The notes under the pieces are model-generated. The model had not been told where the DNA came from, ran no database searches, and saw only the letters and a program-made list of their open reading frames with translations. Shown piece after piece: positions 18,278-26,106 of a stretch of DNA of 64,000 bases; within the stretch, counting starts at the first letter, position 1; each line of letters begins with the position of its first letter. The position numbers were made by a program, and so were the translations under genes. This DNA comes from Chthonomonadaceae bacterium (GTDB lineage Bacteria > Armatimonadota > Fimbriimonadia > Fimbriimonadales > Fimbriimonadaceae). The DNA lies in contig CP054189.1 in assembly GCA_015709495.1 (NCBI GenBank), positions 62,001 through 126,000 of the forward strand, written 5' to 3'.

Positions 18278-20122
18278 ATGTCGACTTTGGGCCGTATCAA
18301 GCACATTCTGTTTGGACGACCGATCCATTCCAAGCTGGCACACCATGAGCGGCTCGCCGTGCTACTTGCCCTTCCCGTGTTCGCATCGGACGCGCTTTCC
18401 TCAACGGCCTACGCAGGCGAAGAAATCCTTCTGGTTTTGAGGACGGGAGGATCCTCGTCGCTGTCGCTTCTCACTCCGATTGCCGTCGCACTGGTCCTCT
18501 TGCTCTGGACGGTCGTGTTTTCGTATTACCAAACGATTCACGCCTACCCTCAGGGAGGAGGTTCGTACCGGGTTTCCTCCGAAAACCTCGGGCCATTTTG
18601 GGGTCTGATGGCGGGCGGTGCGTTGCTCATCGGCTACGTGCTCACGGTCGCCGTCTCGGTCGCCGCGGGAGCAGCCGCGATCATCGCCATGCTGCCTATG
18701 TTGCAGCCCTATGCGGTCTTGATCGCTTCCGCCTCCGTCGCGCTCATCGCCACGATCAACCTACGAGGTGCGCGGGAGAGTGGGCTTGTGTTTGCGGTCC
18801 CGACGTACTCCTTCGTCTTGCTGCTCCTCGTGCTGACGGGGACGGGGGCGGTGCTCGCCGCTTCCGGCCACACCGAACCCCTCGACAACTCTCGGCTCGG
18901 ATCCGGCGCGGAGGGCCTCGTGGGCCTCGCGTATCTCTTCTTTATCGTCAAGGCGTTCGTTGCGGGGTGCACAGCTCTCACCGGAACCGAAGCGATCGCG
19001 GACGGAGTGCTCGCCTTCAAAGCGCCCGAGGCCAAGAACGCCGCGCACACGCTCGTGCTCATGGCGGCCCTTCTTTCGATTCTCTTCGTCGGGACGAGTT
19101 GGTGTCTCCAGTACTTCCACATTCTGCCGATGGACTTTAGCGAACCGGGATACCGCCCCGTGATGGCACAACTCGCCGCGGCTCTCTTCGGCGACAACAG
19201 CGTCTTCTTCTACCTCACCCAAGCAGCCACGGCGCTCATTCTGTTCTTGGCCGCAAATACGGGTTTTGCCGATTTTCCCCGCCTTTCGATGTTCATGGCC
19301 CGCGATGGCTATCTGCCGCGCCAACTCACCTCCCTGGGCGACCGCCTTGTATATCAAAACGGCATCCTCACGCTCGCGGTGCTCTCCGTCGGGCTGCTCG
19401 CTCTCAAGAACGCGAACACTCACGGTCTGATTCCCCTCTACGCGATCGGCGTCTTCCTCTCCTTTACTCTGAGCCAGTCGGGGATGGTGGGCTGGTGGCT
19501 GAAGTCGAAGCGCCGGTCGTGGAAAAAGTGGGTGAGCTTCGGAGGGGCATTGGTTACGGCTACAGTGACCGTGATGCTGCTCGTCGGCAGGTGGTCCGAA
19601 GGGTCGTGGATTACGCTGGTGGCGCTCGCGGTGTGCCTTGCGTTCTTCTTGCGCATCAAGAGGCATTACGACTGGCTGGCGAAGAAGCTGAACGTCGAAG
19701 AGCGCGACCGGATTCCCAAATCGAAGACCATCGTGCTCTTGCTCGTTCCTCGGCTCCACAAAGGGATCCTCGAAGCGATTTCTTACGCGCAGGCGCTCAC
19801 CAAGGACTGCCGGGCGGTTCACGTCACCTTGGACGAGCGGAGCGCGAAGCGAATCCGAGACGACTGGATTCGCGTTGGAACGCAGATTCCCCTCGTGATT
19901 CTTGAATCGCCCTTCCGATCTCTCGTCGAACCGATCATCGAGTATGTCGATCAGGCGATCGCCGAAAACCCAGGTAACACTGTCACGGTGATCGTCCCCC
20001 AGGCCATTCCCAAATATGCGTGGCAAGGGCTCCTGCATAGCAACATTGCGACGGTTCTCAAGAAGAGATTGGCCTCGCGGAAGAACGTGGTAATAACGAA
20101 CGTGAGGTACTTCTTGGAATGA
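18278..20122 (+). CDS. APC-superfamily amino acid permease
   Basis: 614 residues with about 12 transmembrane segments, then a soluble C-terminal domain of roughly 150 residues. The start LALPVFASDALSSTAYAGEEILLVL is typical of a subgroup of APC permeases annotated as amino acid permeases; HAYPQGGGSYRVSSENLGP matches the family's second conserved block. The C-terminal domain (SKTIVLLLVPRLHKGILEAISYAQAL) looks like a USP-like regulatory tail. It overlaps the STAS-USP gene by ATGA. Confidence 0.85.
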   Translation: MSTLGRIKHILFGRPIHSKLAHHERLAVLLALPVFASDALSSTAYAGEEILLVLRTGGSSSLSLLTPIAVALVLLLWTVVFSYYQTIHAYPQGGGSYRVSSENLGPFWGLMAGGALLIGYVLTVAVSVAAGAAAIIAMLPMLQPYAVLIASASVALIATINLRGARESGLVFAVPTYSFVLLLLVLTGTGAVLAASGHTEPLDNSRLGSGAEGLVGLAYLFFIVKAFVAGCTALTGTEAIADGVLAFKAPEAKNAAHTLVLMAALLSILFVGTSWCLQYFHILPMDFSEPGYRPVMAQLAAALFGDNSVFFYLTQAATALILFLAANTGFADFPRLSMFMARDGYLPRQLTSLGDRLVYQNGILTLAVLSVGLLALKNANTHGLIPLYAIGVFLSFTLSQSGMVGWWLKSKRRSWKKWVSFGGALVTATVTVMLLVGRWSEGSWITLVALAVCLAFFLRIKRHYDWLAKKLNVEERDRIPKSKTIVLLLVPRLHKGILEAISYAQALTKDCRAVHVTLDERSAKRIRDDWIRVGTQIPLVILESPFRSLVEPIIEYVDQAIAENPGNTVTVIVPQAIPKYAWQGLLHSNIATVLKKRLASRKNVVITNVRYFLE

Positions 20123-20904
20123 TCGTTGAATCGTACGAGGACGTGATCCGCCTTTCGGGCAAACTGCTGGACAATTTTTGGGAGACCATCCATACGGCGA
20201 TCTCCCTGACCCTGAAGCGGCACCCCACGGGGGTTATCATCGACTGCTCGGGCATTACGGAGTGCAATCACGCTGGCGCGGAGACGTTCGTCAACGCTAT
20301 GGAATACATCGATTCCCACGACGCGCGGATCATCTGCGTAGGGATGCCGGCTCAGGTACTGGAAGTGTTCAAGTCGACGCCTGAAGTGCGTTCGCAACTG
20401 CCGATGGCGGATTCGATCGAGCAGGCCCGGCGATCTCTCGACCTTCTCGCCGCGGGGGGGCCACAAAAGCGGAAACTGCAGTACCAGCCCCAAAGTAGGG
20501 TCGTCTTGCTCCTAACGGGCGATGAAAGGGACAAGGAGGGATGCGCGCAAGCGCAAAGAGTGGCGGACACCGAGCAGGCTGAGGTCATTCTCACCTACGT
20601 GATCTCGGTCCCCCGAGACTTGCCGCTTCAGGCGCCTATGGAACGCGACGAGCAGCGAGCCCTTGCGGCGGTCGAAGAAGCCACGAAGTTCTTTGAGACC
20701 AAGGGCATCCCCTCGAAGCCGGTCGTCGCTAGGGCGCGAGACATTGCCTCAGGCCTCGACGAGGTCTTGCAGGAACAGAGCGCCAAGAGGCTGGTCGTGC
20801 CTCTCTCGGCCAACCCCGACAGGCTCGAAGTCCAGTTGGAACTCGTCCGTTCGATCCTGACGAAGATCAAGGCGAACGTCGTGTTTTCGACCCCCGCGCA
20901 CTGA
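20119..20904 (+). CDS. STAS domain-universal stress protein-like fusion
   Basis: 261 residues. Residues 1-105 look like a STAS domain (TGVIIDCSGITECNHAGAETFVNAM) of the anti-sigma antagonist and transporter-tail type. Residues 125-258 resemble an UspA-type nucleotide-binding domain (SRVVLLLTGDERDKEG through LDEVLQEQSAKRLVVPLS). The ATGA overlap with the upstream permease suggests a regulatory partner for it. This is inferred from fold patterns; the exact USP motif is diverged. Confidence 0.7.
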   Translation: MIVESYEDVIRLSGKLLDNFWETIHTAISLTLKRHPTGVIIDCSGITECNHAGAETFVNAMEYIDSHDARIICVGMPAQVLEVFKSTPEVRSQLPMADSIEQARRSLDLLAAGGPQKRKLQYQPQSRVVLLLTGDERDKEGCAQAQRVADTEQAEVILTYVISVPRDLPLQAPMERDEQRALAAVEEATKFFETKGIPSKPVVARARDIASGLDEVLQEQSAKRLVVPLSANPDRLEVQLELVRSILTKIKANVVFSTPAH

Positions 20905-20906
20905 GT

Positions 20907-21842
20907 TTAGTGCGAGTTGGCGGCGCTGGCCTTTTCGAGCCGGTCCCAAACCGCCTCCCACGAGGGCTCCTCTGGGGGGCGCTCGACAAAGATTTCAGGA
21001 GGTCGCTCAGCGTCCAGTTTGTGAAGAGCGTCGTACATCGCCGCGCCGTAAGCGGCCGGATCGAGGGGCATCTTGATCTGCTTCGACGTCGACGGCTGGT
21101 CGAACGTAAGCCCGGTCTGGTCGGGTTCGAGCACGTCCACGAGAACCACCTTCGCTTGGGGGGCATAGTGCCGGGGATATTGGCCGGGCGAGCGCCGGAT
21201 CCCATCCGGGGGGACCGAGCCGGGCACAACCTTCAGCGCAGCTTGAATGCTGGCGCGAGACACGCCACCGGGTCGCAGGATTCGAGGGGGGAACGCCGTT
21301 ACGTCGATGACGGTCGATTCAAGCCCGATCGAACACGGGCCGCCGTCGATCACCAAATCAACGGCTTCGGCTAGCTCAGGATCGAGGTGCTCCACCCGCG
21401 TTGCCGACAGGCGAGTAAACGGGTTAGCGCTTGGGGCTGCCACGGGCACTCCGGCGTACTGAATCACATCGAGAGCGACCGGGTGGTTGGGCATCCGCAA
21501 CGCCACGGTATCCAGCCCGGCGCAGGTGACGTCGGGGATGGAAGGCTTTCGCTTCACTACGAGCGTCAGCGGTCCGGGCCACTCTCGCTCGGCGAGCAGT
21601 TCGGCTTCCCGGGGCCATTCCATAGCGAGCTCTTTCGCCTGCTGGACCGAGCCAACGTGGACGATCAAGGGGTTCTCGAGCGGACGCCGCTTGACTTGAT
21701 ACAGTCGGCAGATCGCGGCTTCATTCAGTGCGTTGGCGGCAAGCCCATAGACGGTCTCAGTCGGCAGTATCACCAGTCCGCCCTCCCGAATGATGCGCCC
21801 GGCTTCCTTGAGACTTTCGCTGGTTGCTTGTAACACCCTCAT
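20907..21842 (-). CDS. L-threonylcarbamoyladenylate synthase (Sua5-type)
   Basis: 311 residues, the long Sua5 form rather than short TsaC. The YrdC domain shows GGLVILPTETVYGLAANAL, QVKRRPLENPLIVHV, PGPLTLVVKRK, VALRMPNHPVAL and APSANPFTRLSAT; the C-terminal Sua5 domain follows (SPGQYPRHYAPQAKVVLVD). It makes threonylcarbamoyl-AMP for t6A37 of ANN-decoding tRNAs. Start overlaps the aroE stop by ATGA. Confidence 0.93.
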   Translation of the reverse strand: MRVLQATSESLKEAGRIIREGGLVILPTETVYGLAANALNEAAICRLYQVKRRPLENPLIVHVGSVQQAKELAMEWPREAELLAEREWPGPLTLVVKRKPSIPDVTCAGLDTVALRMPNHPVALDVIQYAGVPVAAPSANPFTRLSATRVEHLDPELAEAVDLVIDGGPCSIGLESTVIDVTAFPPRILRPGGVSRASIQAALKVVPGSVPPDGIRRSPGQYPRHYAPQAKVVLVDVLEPDQTGLTFDQPSTSKQIKMPLDPAAYGAAMYDALHKLDAERPPEIFVERPPEEPSWEAVWDRLEKASAANSH

Positions 21843-22642
21843 CGCAATGCCCTTAGCATAGCCTCTTGAGGTATCTGCTTGCCCAACCAGTACTCAAGCG
21901 ACCGGGCGCCTTGGGCCGCCAGCATGAGCTTTCCGTCCACTGCGACAAACCCTTTCGACCTGGCGAGAGCTACGAACGGGGTCGCTTCCTCGCCGTAACT
22001 GAGGTCGTAGAAAAGCGCGCCCGCTTCCACTCGACTCCAATCTACGTCGGGGACTTCACCAAAGAGGGAGGCCGAAGTCGCGTTGATAACCAGGCAGCAC
22101 TCGCCAGGATCGGGACGATCGAGAGCCTTAGCCCCGCAATCCAGACGCCCCACCAACTCCTCGGCGCGACTCGCAGTGCGGTTGAACACGCCCACTTGCC
22201 ACCCAGCGTCGCAAAGGGCGGCCACAACGGCCCTCGCGGCTCCTCCCGCGCCCAATACCAGCGCCCGTCCGATTCGCTCACACAGCCCATCGAGCGTGTC
22301 CATGAAACCGGGCGCGTCGGTGTTCGCGCCTTCCCTTGTGCGGAGATCGACCGTGTTGGCGGCCTCCACCCGACGGGCGAAATCGGAGAGCGTCTCGCAC
22401 CATTCCATGGCGTCTTTTTTGTGGGGAACGGTTACGTTTACGCCCCAATACCCTTGCGCCCGAAGGAAGTCCAGCGCTTCTTTGGCCGAGCCTCCCGGGA
22501 CGTGAATCGCGACGTACGAGTAGGGGTAGCCCAGTTCAGCCAGCGCACGGGAGTACATTTGAGGACCCAGCGAGTGCTTCACGGGGTCGCCGATGACCGC
22601 GAACTCCGCTTGCGGGGCTTCTCGCCAGTCAAAGACGCTCAG
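21839..22642 (-). CDS. aroE: Shikimate dehydrogenase, apparent CTG start
   Basis: About 267 residues. Motifs are FAVIGDPVKHSLGPQMYSRA, YWGVNVTVPHKKDAME (catalytic Lys), ANTDAPGFMDTL and the NADP site VLGAGGAARAVVAAL, then INATSASLFG. There is no ATG, GTG or TTG near the family start. A CTG at 22642-22640 overlaps the upstream stop as CTGA and has GGAGGA 7 nt upstream (within the preceding codons), so CTG is the likely start. In-frame starts further upstream extend through the HAD-GtrA gene and add unrelated residues. AroE reduces 3-dehydroshikimate. Confidence 0.85.
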   Translation of the reverse strand: MSVFDWREAPQAEFAVIGDPVKHSLGPQMYSRALAELGYPYSYVAIHVPGGSAKEALDFLRAQGYWGVNVTVPHKKDAMEWCETLSDFARRVEAANTVDLRTREGANTDAPGFMDTLDGLCERIGRALVLGAGGAARAVVAALCDAGWQVGVFNRTASRAEELVGRLDCGAKALDRPDPGECCLVINATSASLFGEVPDVDWSRVEAGALFYDLSYGEEATPFVALARSKGFVAVDGKLMLAAQGARSLEYWLGKQIPQEAMLRALR

Positions 22643-23751
22643 TCCGGGTCCTCCTGCCGAAAAGCCCAGAACTTCTGGCCCGAGAAGTTCCAAAAGGCGA
22701 CCACGGCCGTCGCCACCAACGTCGCGACCGCCCAACTCCTGTTTGGATGCCCGGCGATGACGTTGTTGAGAAGGGTCGAGATGAGCAAGTTGAGGCCCAT
22801 CCCCGAAACGGTCACCCAAATGAAGCGGTGAAACTGCTTGAGAGCCCGGTCGCGCCCTTTGATCCGGAAGGTCCAGCGGCGGTTCCAGAAGAAGCTGTTG
22901 AGAATCGCGAGCCCGGCCGTAAAGAACTTGAGCACGGGGAAGGCCGCGTCGGAAGGCTTCGCGGCAAAGGCGAATAGCGACGGGTTCCAGTCCAGAAGCG
23001 CCCTGCCCAGCGCCGTGCCCATCGGTGCGTTGCCGACGGGGACCTTGAACATGAACAGGTAATGCAGCCCTGCGTCGATCAGAAACGAAGTTCCTCCGAC
23101 CATCGAGAACTTGAGGAACTGCCGCACGATCGGCAAGCGATGGAACTGAGTCCGATCCTTAGGAGTCGATTCGGGAAGTGGCGCGGTTTCTTGCATGGGC
23201 TCGGCGATCGTTCGATAGAGGAATCGCTTAAGAATCCGCTCTCCGATTCGACTGATCTTTGTACCCACAAAATCGCGGGGAGTCAAAGGCTCGAGCCAAA
23301 TCGAGTCGATTCCCGCGCGGTTCGCGCCCCAAACGTCGGTGAAGATCTGATCGCCTACCATCACCGCAGCGGCCGCCTCGACTCGGAACTCTTCGAGCGC
23401 GCGAAAGTAGAGCGCGGGGTTGGGCTTGAACTTCCCGTAGAAGTACTTCACCTGGAGTTCTCCCGCAATGCGCTCAAGTCGTTTCGGGTGGCGGGTGTTG
23501 CTGATCAAGCACATCTCGAGGCCCGCCGCACGAGCCTCGCGAACCCACCTCGCGGTCTCCTCCGGAATCTCGTCTCGCCCCCAAGGCAGCACCGTATTAT
23601 CGACGTCGAGCATCACGAGGCGCTTCCCGCTTTCAAAGAGTTCCAAAGGCGTGAGATCGCCGAGCCTTCGAACCGCCCGGTGCGGGCTGAACTTCCGCAG
23701 AGCGTACGGGAGTTGGCCGCGGTCAAACTCACCCTCCCGAAACCTGCTCAA
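22639..23751 (-). CDS. Fusion of YqeG-type HAD phosphatase and GtrA-like membrane protein
   Basis: 370 residues. Residues 1-165 match the YqeG/HAD-IIIA phosphatase type: LVMLDVDNTVLPWG (nucleophile Asp), LISNTRHPKRLE, KFKPNPALYFRALEE and VGDQIFTDVWGANRAGI. After a linker, residues about 205-370 form a four-helix GtrA-like domain (QFLKFSMVGGTSFLIDAGLHYL, FFWNRRWTFR, FWNFSGQKFWAF), used in polysaccharide or lipid-linked sugar transfer. Fusing the two is uncommon to my knowledge and suggests membrane-associated phosphatase action. It overlaps mltG by 4 nt. Confidence 0.85.
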   Translation of the reverse strand: MSRFREGEFDRGQLPYALRKFSPHRAVRRLGDLTPLELFESGKRLVMLDVDNTVLPWGRDEIPEETARWVREARAAGLEMCLISNTRHPKRLERIAGELQVKYFYGKFKPNPALYFRALEEFRVEAAAAVMVGDQIFTDVWGANRAGIDSIWLEPLTPRDFVGTKISRIGERILKRFLYRTIAEPMQETAPLPESTPKDRTQFHRLPIVRQFLKFSMVGGTSFLIDAGLHYLFMFKVPVGNAPMGTALGRALLDWNPSLFAFAAKPSDAAFPVLKFFTAGLAILNSFFWNRRWTFRIKGRDRALKQFHRFIWVTVSGMGLNLLISTLLNNVIAGHPNRSWAVATLVATAVVAFWNFSGQKFWAFRQEDPD

Positions 23752-24791
23752 GGGCCGCCCTCCTCCGCCGCAAGGACTCGCTTTCGCTTGGCGATGTTGG
23801 CAAGATGCTCGGCGTAGGTGGCGCTGAACAGGTGGCTTCCGTCGGGCAGGGCCACATAGTAAAGGTAGTCGTGCTGTGAGGGATTGAGCGCCGCGTCGAC
23901 GCTCTTTGCAGTTGGCGAGCAGATCGGCCCAGGAGGCAACCCGCCGTAGCGATAGGTGTTATAGGGCGAGTCGGTGTCCTGAATCTCCTTGCGGGAGAGG
24001 TTTTTCCATTCGTCGAGCGCATAGAGCACTGTGGCGTCGATCTGAAGCCTCATCCCGATCCGAAGCCGGTTTTCGATCACGCCCGCCACGAGAGGTCGTT
24101 CGTCGTCTCGGGCCACTTCGAGTTCGATGAGCGACGCGACGATCAGCGCCCGATGCAGGTCGTCGGGTAGGGGCTTCTTGCGAATGACCCTGTCTTCGAA
24201 CGCCCTGAGCTGGCGCAAAACCACACCTTCTGCGCCGAGGAGCGGAGGCAGGTCGTACGTGTCCGGGTAAAGGTATCCCTCGAGCGTGCCACCTTCCGGC
24301 AGCCGAAACCCGACCTTGTCCTGGTACCGGATGGGTTCCCGAATCGCGGCGGCGTACTCCTCCGCGGTGCAAACGCCCTGCTGTTCGAGAAGGCGGCCCG
24401 TTCGGCTGGCCCAGTTCGTCTCCGGGATTCGCACCATGCGCCTTACGGGGACCGTCAGCGCCTTGTAAAGCTCTTTGGGAGACATCCCGGGGCGGATTTC
24501 GTAGGTTCCCTCGCCGATCGTTCGGGGCGCATTCACGGCTTGGCCATATCGAAACCAAACGTTGGCATTCCGGACGACGCCACGACTCGATAGCTCGTAC
24601 ATGGCCTCACGAAGCCCTTTCGGCGTTTCGACACGAAAATAGAACTCGTCGCCCGCCGGCAAGGGCTGGAGTTGGCCCCGAAACCAGAGCCCCGCGAGCG
24701 CCAGGGCCGCGGCGACAAGAAGGCACGCGCCTCCCACGACTCGCCCCAGCCGAGCCCCCGAACCCCGCGCGGGTTTATTCCCCATGCGCAT
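23748..24791 (-). CDS. mltG: Endolytic murein transglycosylase MltG
   Basis: 347 residues. N-terminal transmembrane helix (VVGGACLLVAAALALAGLWF), a LysM-like region, and the YceG domain with ALIVASLIELEVARDDE (catalytic Glu region), AGVIENRLRIGMRLQIDATVLYAL, DSPYNTYRYGGLPPGPI and SQHDYLYYVA. MltG cleaves nascent glycan strands and sets their length. The start overlaps the end of ruvX; ATG at 24785 is an alternative. Confidence 0.95.
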   Translation of the reverse strand: MRMGNKPARGSGARLGRVVGGACLLVAAALALAGLWFRGQLQPLPAGDEFYFRVETPKGLREAMYELSSRGVVRNANVWFRYGQAVNAPRTIGEGTYEIRPGMSPKELYKALTVPVRRMVRIPETNWASRTGRLLEQQGVCTAEEYAAAIREPIRYQDKVGFRLPEGGTLEGYLYPDTYDLPPLLGAEGVVLRQLRAFEDRVIRKKPLPDDLHRALIVASLIELEVARDDERPLVAGVIENRLRIGMRLQIDATVLYALDEWKNLSRKEIQDTDSPYNTYRYGGLPPGPICSPTAKSVDAALNPSQHDYLYYVALPDGSHLFSATYAEHLANIAKRKRVLAAEEGGP

Positions 24792-25179
24792 ACCTCGAAA
24801 GAATCCTCAGTGCGGCGGCGGAATCGATCTTGGACCTTACTCGCGGCGCGGACAAGCTCATCTCCTTGAGAGCATCTTCCGACTCTTGGCTCGAAAACGA
24901 TTCGTCGACCTCATGCACCGCCCAACCCAAGGCCCGCAAACCCTCGGCCAGCTTCCGGCAGAGGCGCCCCATATTGCCGCTTCCCAACGGGTTGTAGGGG
25001 ACTCCGACTACGATCGCTTCGACGCGCTCACTCGTGGCGACTTCGGCGATTCGCCGAGCGTCCTTGGCGAGGCTCCCGCTCGCAGCAATCACCGGCAGCA
25101 ACGTACCTCCGAACGGCTCTGTCTCAGCGACCGCGATGCCGATCCGAGCGCTTCCCCAATCGACCCCCAAAACTCTCAA
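24775..25179 (-). CDS. ruvX: Putative pre-16S rRNA nuclease (RuvX/YqgF)
   Basis: 134 residues, family length. RNase H-like motifs: LGVDWGSARIGIAV (Asp7), VGVPYN and VDESFSSQESEDAL, then KIDSAAALRILSRY, where DSAAA supplies the late acidic residue. Role is 5' processing of 16S rRNA. It starts within the upstream phosphatase stop (ATGA) and overlaps mltG. Confidence 0.93.
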   Translation of the reverse strand: MRVLGVDWGSARIGIAVAETEPFGGTLLPVIAASGSLAKDARRIAEVATSERVEAIVVGVPYNPLGSGNMGRLCRKLAEGLRALGWAVHEVDESFSSQESEDALKEMSLSAPRVRSKIDSAAALRILSRYAHGE

Positions 25180-25928
25180 CTCGCAAACGCCTCGATGATT
25201 AGAGAATGGAGGAGACCGTTCGAACTGATCGCTTCCGAACCGGGCGGCCGCCCGCCTCGAAAATCAGTGCAACGCCCGCCGGCTTCCTCGACGATCAAAC
25301 GCATGGACGAGATGTCCCATGGGCGAACCACGGGGTCGATCATAGCCTCAATCCGACCCGTTGCCACAAGGGCGTGGCCGTAGGCGTCCGTCCAGGTTCG
25401 CGTTGCCCGGCAGACTTGGGCGAGTTGGGCTAATCCCTGGGCTCTCCCTTGGGCATCCATCGAAGCATGGCTGCCGCAACTCAAGGTCGCCTCCTCCATC
25501 GACCGAACCTTCGACACCCGGCACGGCCTGCCGTTCCAAAATGCGCCCGCCCCCTTCTCGGCGTACACGACCTCGCCAAGGGCCGGCAAGTAGCAAACTG
25601 CGACTAGGGGCTCGCCCGACTCTTCGAAGCTGAGGAGGGTGGCATAGAGCGGTACCCCGCAGACGAAGGACTTGGTACCGTCGATCGGGTCGATCACCCA
25701 GCCGGTTCCCCCTTCGAGCCGTCCGCCCTCTTCTTCCCCCAAAACGTCGTCGCGGGGATATTCTTGGGAGATGAGGTCGCGGATCTCGCGCTCCGCTTCC
25801 GTATCCGCCCGAGTGAGCGGCGAGCCATCCTGCTTGTATTCGATCGGCGCGCCCGTTTGGAAGTAAGCGAGCGTTCGGCGGCCAGCGCGATGGGCCGCAT
25901 CGAGGGCGAACGCGAGCCTGGGCGTCAT
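25176..25928 (-). CDS. Inositol monophosphatase family phosphatase (HisN-like)
   Basis: 250 residues. Metal-binding motifs: LGEEEGG (about 63-69), DPIDGTKSFVCGVPLYATLL (Asp80, Asp83, Gly, Thr) and VRPWDISSMRLIVEEAGG. The ordering matches histidinol-phosphate phosphatase HisN or myo-inositol monophosphatase; the choice cannot be made here. First gene of an overlapping minus-strand chain through ruvX, mltG, the HAD-GtrA fusion, aroE and the Sua5 gene. Confidence 0.85.
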   Translation of the reverse strand: MTPRLAFALDAAHRAGRRTLAYFQTGAPIEYKQDGSPLTRADTEAEREIRDLISQEYPRDDVLGEEEGGRLEGGTGWVIDPIDGTKSFVCGVPLYATLLSFEESGEPLVAVCYLPALGEVVYAEKGAGAFWNGRPCRVSKVRSMEEATLSCGSHASMDAQGRAQGLAQLAQVCRATRTWTDAYGHALVATGRIEAMIDPVVRPWDISSMRLIVEEAGGRCTDFRGGRPPGSEAISSNGLLHSLIIEAFAS

Positions 25929-25999
25929 GGAAGCTGAGTGTACCGGGAGTCGAGCGCGCCGAGGCTCGCCAGGTCCCAGAAGCCTTCGGGGGCCGTCGG

Positions 26000-26005
26000 T
26001 ATAAT
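26000..26005 (+). promoter_or_regulatory. -10 box of tRNA-Ala
   Basis: TATAAT lies 26 nt before the tRNA 5' end. A good -35 hexamer is not evident at 17 nt spacing. Confidence 0.45.
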
Positions 26006-26031
26006 GCGGATTCCAAGCGCTTCCAAAGCGT

Positions 26032-26106
26032 GGGGGTATAGCTCAGCGGGAGAGCACCTGCTTTGCAAGCAGGGGGTCGCCGGTTCGAATCCGGCTACCT
26101 CCACCA
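26032..26106 (+). tRNA. tRNA-Ala (TGC), integration target
   Basis: Complete cloverleaf: acceptor GGGGGTA with TACCTCC, D-arm AGCTCAGCGGGAGAGC, anticodon TGC at 26064-26066, T-loop GTTCGAATC, encoded CCA. The 3' end lies in the left direct repeat of the island and overlaps the last codons of the convergent serine recombinase. Confidence 0.96.

Noticed and set aside
21866-22831. 321-codon plus-strand frame opposite aroE
   Set aside because: Shadow of aroE; it lacks any motif and an RBS.
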